Origin: DASYGT01 sp035999365 | Lineage (GTDB): Bacteria > Actinomycetota > Actinomycetes > Mycobacteriales > Jatrophihabitantaceae | NCBI GenBank assembly: GCA_035999365.1 | Contig: DASYGT010000057.1 | Location: forward strand, 1 to 7,656 | Reading direction: 5' to 3' | Length of the DNA: 7,656 nucleotides | Part shown: piece by piece, positions 6,543-7,656 of the stretch | Numbering within the stretch: position 1 is the stretch's first letter | Layout: each line of letters begins with the position of its first letter | The notes under the pieces: generated by a model | Database searches by the model: none | The model's input: only the letters and a program-made list of their open reading frames with translations | Told to the model about the DNA's origin: nothing | Program-made: the position numbers and the translations under genes

Positions 6543-6851
6543 ATGACTACCATCCGTGCCTTTCGTGCTGTCGCGGTTGCCGAGGCCCTGTCGTGGCTGG
6601 CGCTGATCGTCGCGACCATCGTCAAGTACGCAGCCGATCACCCGTTGGGCGTACACATTCTCGGTCCGATCCACGGGGTGTTGTTCCTCGCCTACGTCGC
6701 GCTGGCGCTCCGGGCACGAGCCGAGCACCGCTGGAGCGGGCGCACCACCGCGATCGTGCTTGTCGATTCGGTACTGCCGACGGGCGGTTTCTTCGCCGCC
6801 CGGCGCGCTGATCTCGACACGGCACATCGCGACGCACCCGTGCCTGTCTAG
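6543..6851 (+). CDS. DUF3817-type small integral membrane protein
   Basis: The 102-residue product looks like the DUF3817 family of actinobacterial membrane proteins, whose function is unknown. The family-like features are the AVAEALSWLALIV start of the first membrane helix (about 9-27), the GV-x-I-x-GP-x-HG-x-LFLAY segment opening the second helix (about 36-58), and a third hydrophobic stretch (about 68-85) after the W-S of RWSG. The C-terminal tail is charged and probably cytoplasmic or unstructured. The ATG lies ten bases after the sufT stop. No strong Shine-Dalgarno site is visible (a weak GGCGACG at most), so translation may depend on coupling to sufT. It is probably co-transcribed with suf, but a functional link to Fe-S assembly is not shown by the sequence. 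The stop codon overlaps that of the convergent transporter. Confidence 0.8.
   Translation: MTTIRAFRAVAVAEALSWLALIVATIVKYAADHPLGVHILGPIHGVLFLAYVALALRARAEHRWSGRTTAIVLVDSVLPTGGFFAARRADLDTAHRDAPVPV
6781..6802 (-). terminator. Possible terminator hairpin for the minus-strand transporter
   Basis: CGGGCGG (6781-6787) and CCGCCCG (6796-6802) form a perfect 7-bp G/C stem with an 8-base loop. On the minus strand it lies about 45 bases after the transporter stop codon. It is inside the DUF3817 coding region and no T-run follows, so it may be chance in G+C-rich coding DNA. Confidence 0.25.
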
Positions 6852-7656
6852 TCCGTCGCCCGCTCCTCGATGGCGGCGAGCAGGCGGTACTGGCCGACTG
6901 CGGCCACGAGCCCGGCGCCCAGGCAGCTCCACCACAGGGCGGCCTGCGACGCCGCGAATCCGAACGCCCCGAGCAGCGGGCCGAGCAGTCCTGATGCTCC
7001 CCATGCAAGCCCGAGTGCACCGGCGTATCGCCCTCGCATGTGCGCGGGGGCGAGCGAGGCGATCAGAGCCTGGAACGAACCGGCGGTGCCGATCTCGCCG
7101 ATCGTCCAGATCGCCACTGTCACGGCGAACTGCCACGGCCGGTGGCACAGTCCCGTCGCTGCGACGCCGACGCCGACCAGCGCCATGCCGCCGGGCAGCG
7201 TGAAGCGGCGCGGCCATCTGGACAGCAGGGTGAGCGTCAACGGCTGGCCGATCACGATCAGCACGCCGTTGATCGCGATGACGTAGCCGTAGACCGAGGC
7301 GTGCAAATGCGCGTGAGTGATCGCCAACGGCAGCGTGACGTTCACCTGTACGTACAGCAGGGCGTACACGAGCACGAGGACTGTCGCCGTGAGCAGCAGC
7401 CGATCGACGCGGAACAGCCGCACCGGATCGAGCAGGCGGGCGGGCGCCTCGTCGGTGTCCGGGCGCGTCTCGGGGACGAACCGCAGTGCCAGCATGCCGA
7501 AGGCAAGCGTCGTTGCCGCATCGAGCAGGAAGAGGATGCCGAACCCGAAGTGCAACAGGATTCCGGCAGAGGCCGACGCCACCGAGAAGCCCAGGTTGAT
7601 CGCCCAGAACTGAAGTGCGTACGCCCTCGTGCGATCGGGCTCTGCGACGAGGTCTG
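6848..7656 (-). CDS. MFS-family transporter, 5' end outside the window
   Basis: About 268 residues are visible, from a point inside the protein to the TAG stop at 6850-6848. The frame runs off the right edge, and the GTG at 7582 is internal because similarity continues upstream. The first visible residues (DLVAEPDRTRAYALQFWAIN) match the cytoplasmic-loop-plus-helix pattern of drug/H+ antiporter-like MFS proteins just before helix 5. The segment contains roughly eight hydrophobic stretches, consistent with helices 5-12. A central charged linker (FVPETRPDTDEAPARLLDP) marks the boundary between the two six-helix halves. APAHMRGRYAGALGLAWGASG resembles the equivalent motif in the second half of MdtH/YttB-like exporters. 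Substrate cannot be deduced. It converges on the suf operon and is unlikely to belong to the Fe-S pathway. Confidence 0.85.
   Translation of the reverse strand, partial: DLVAEPDRTRAYALQFWAINLGFSVASASAGILLHFGFGILFLLDAATTLAFGMLALRFVPETRPDTDEAPARLLDPVRLFRVDRLLLTATVLVLVYALLYVQVNVTLPLAITHAHLHASVYGYVIAINGVLIVIGQPLTLTLLSRWPRRFTLPGGMALVGVGVAATGLCHRPWQFAVTVAIWTIGEIGTAGSFQALIASLAPAHMRGRYAGALGLAWGASGLLGPLLGAFGFAASQAALWWSCLGAGLVAAVGQYRLLAAIEERATD
6891..6906 (+). terminator. Possible terminator hairpin for the suf-DUF3817 transcript
   Basis: TGGCCG (6891-6896) and CGGCCA (6901-6906) form a perfect 6-bp stem with a 4-base loop, about 40 bases after the DUF3817 stop. It lies within the transporter coding region on the other strand and lacks a T-run. 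Short G/C stems like this arise by chance here, so the call is weak. Confidence 0.2.

Noticed and set aside
1..7656. tRNA, rRNA, CRISPR arrays, insertion sequences, riboswitches
   Set aside because: I looked for cloverleaf-like arms, regular direct repeats, transposase-like frames and long conserved leaders and saw none. Codon use is uniform across the window, which gives no sign of recent transfer.

Overview
The window carries a nearly complete SUF iron-sulfur (Fe-S) cluster assembly operon on the + strand, flanked by a short ORF on the left and a convergent transporter gene on the right. Base composition is strongly G+C-rich, codon third positions are mostly G or C, GTG starts are common, and genes overlap tightly. 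The gene order sufR-sufB-sufD-sufC-sufS-sufU-sufT, with SufU as the zinc-type partner and no SufA or SufE, is the actinobacterial layout. SufR has the mycobacterial-type cysteine spacing. I infer an actinobacterium, probably Mycobacteriales; the genus cannot be fixed from the sequence alone.

Layout. Bases 1-78 hold no gene I can support. A possible 62-residue secreted peptide (79-267) is followed by a 21-bp stem-loop (282-340), probably a terminator or insulator. A promoter and SufR-operator-like site sits at 384-399 and runs into the GTG start of sufR (396), so the mRNA is probably leaderless. Then come sufR (396-1097), sufB (1094-2524), sufD (2521-3699), sufC (3696-4448), sufS (4480-5733), sufU (5730-6191) and sufT (6188-6532). 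All neighbours overlap by 4 bases (ATGA or GTGA) except sufC/sufS, which have a 31-base gap. Ten bases after sufT a small DUF3817-type membrane protein (6543-6851) follows. Its stop codon overlaps, in a CTAG, the stop codon of a convergent MFS transporter (6848 to beyond 7656, minus strand), whose 5' end lies outside the window.

How it works together. SufS takes sulfur from cysteine and passes it to SufU. SufU hands it to the SufB-SufC-SufD scaffold, where SufC ATPase drives assembly of the cluster. SufT is a DUF59 protein that helps Fe-S protein maturation. SufR, itself a predicted Fe-S protein, probably represses the whole operon when its cluster is intact. I see no sign of an undescribed system. 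The points most worth checking are the operator and leaderless start, the long upstream hairpin, the Cys/His/Met-rich small peptide, the three-codon ORF before sufS, and the shared stop codons at the right end.
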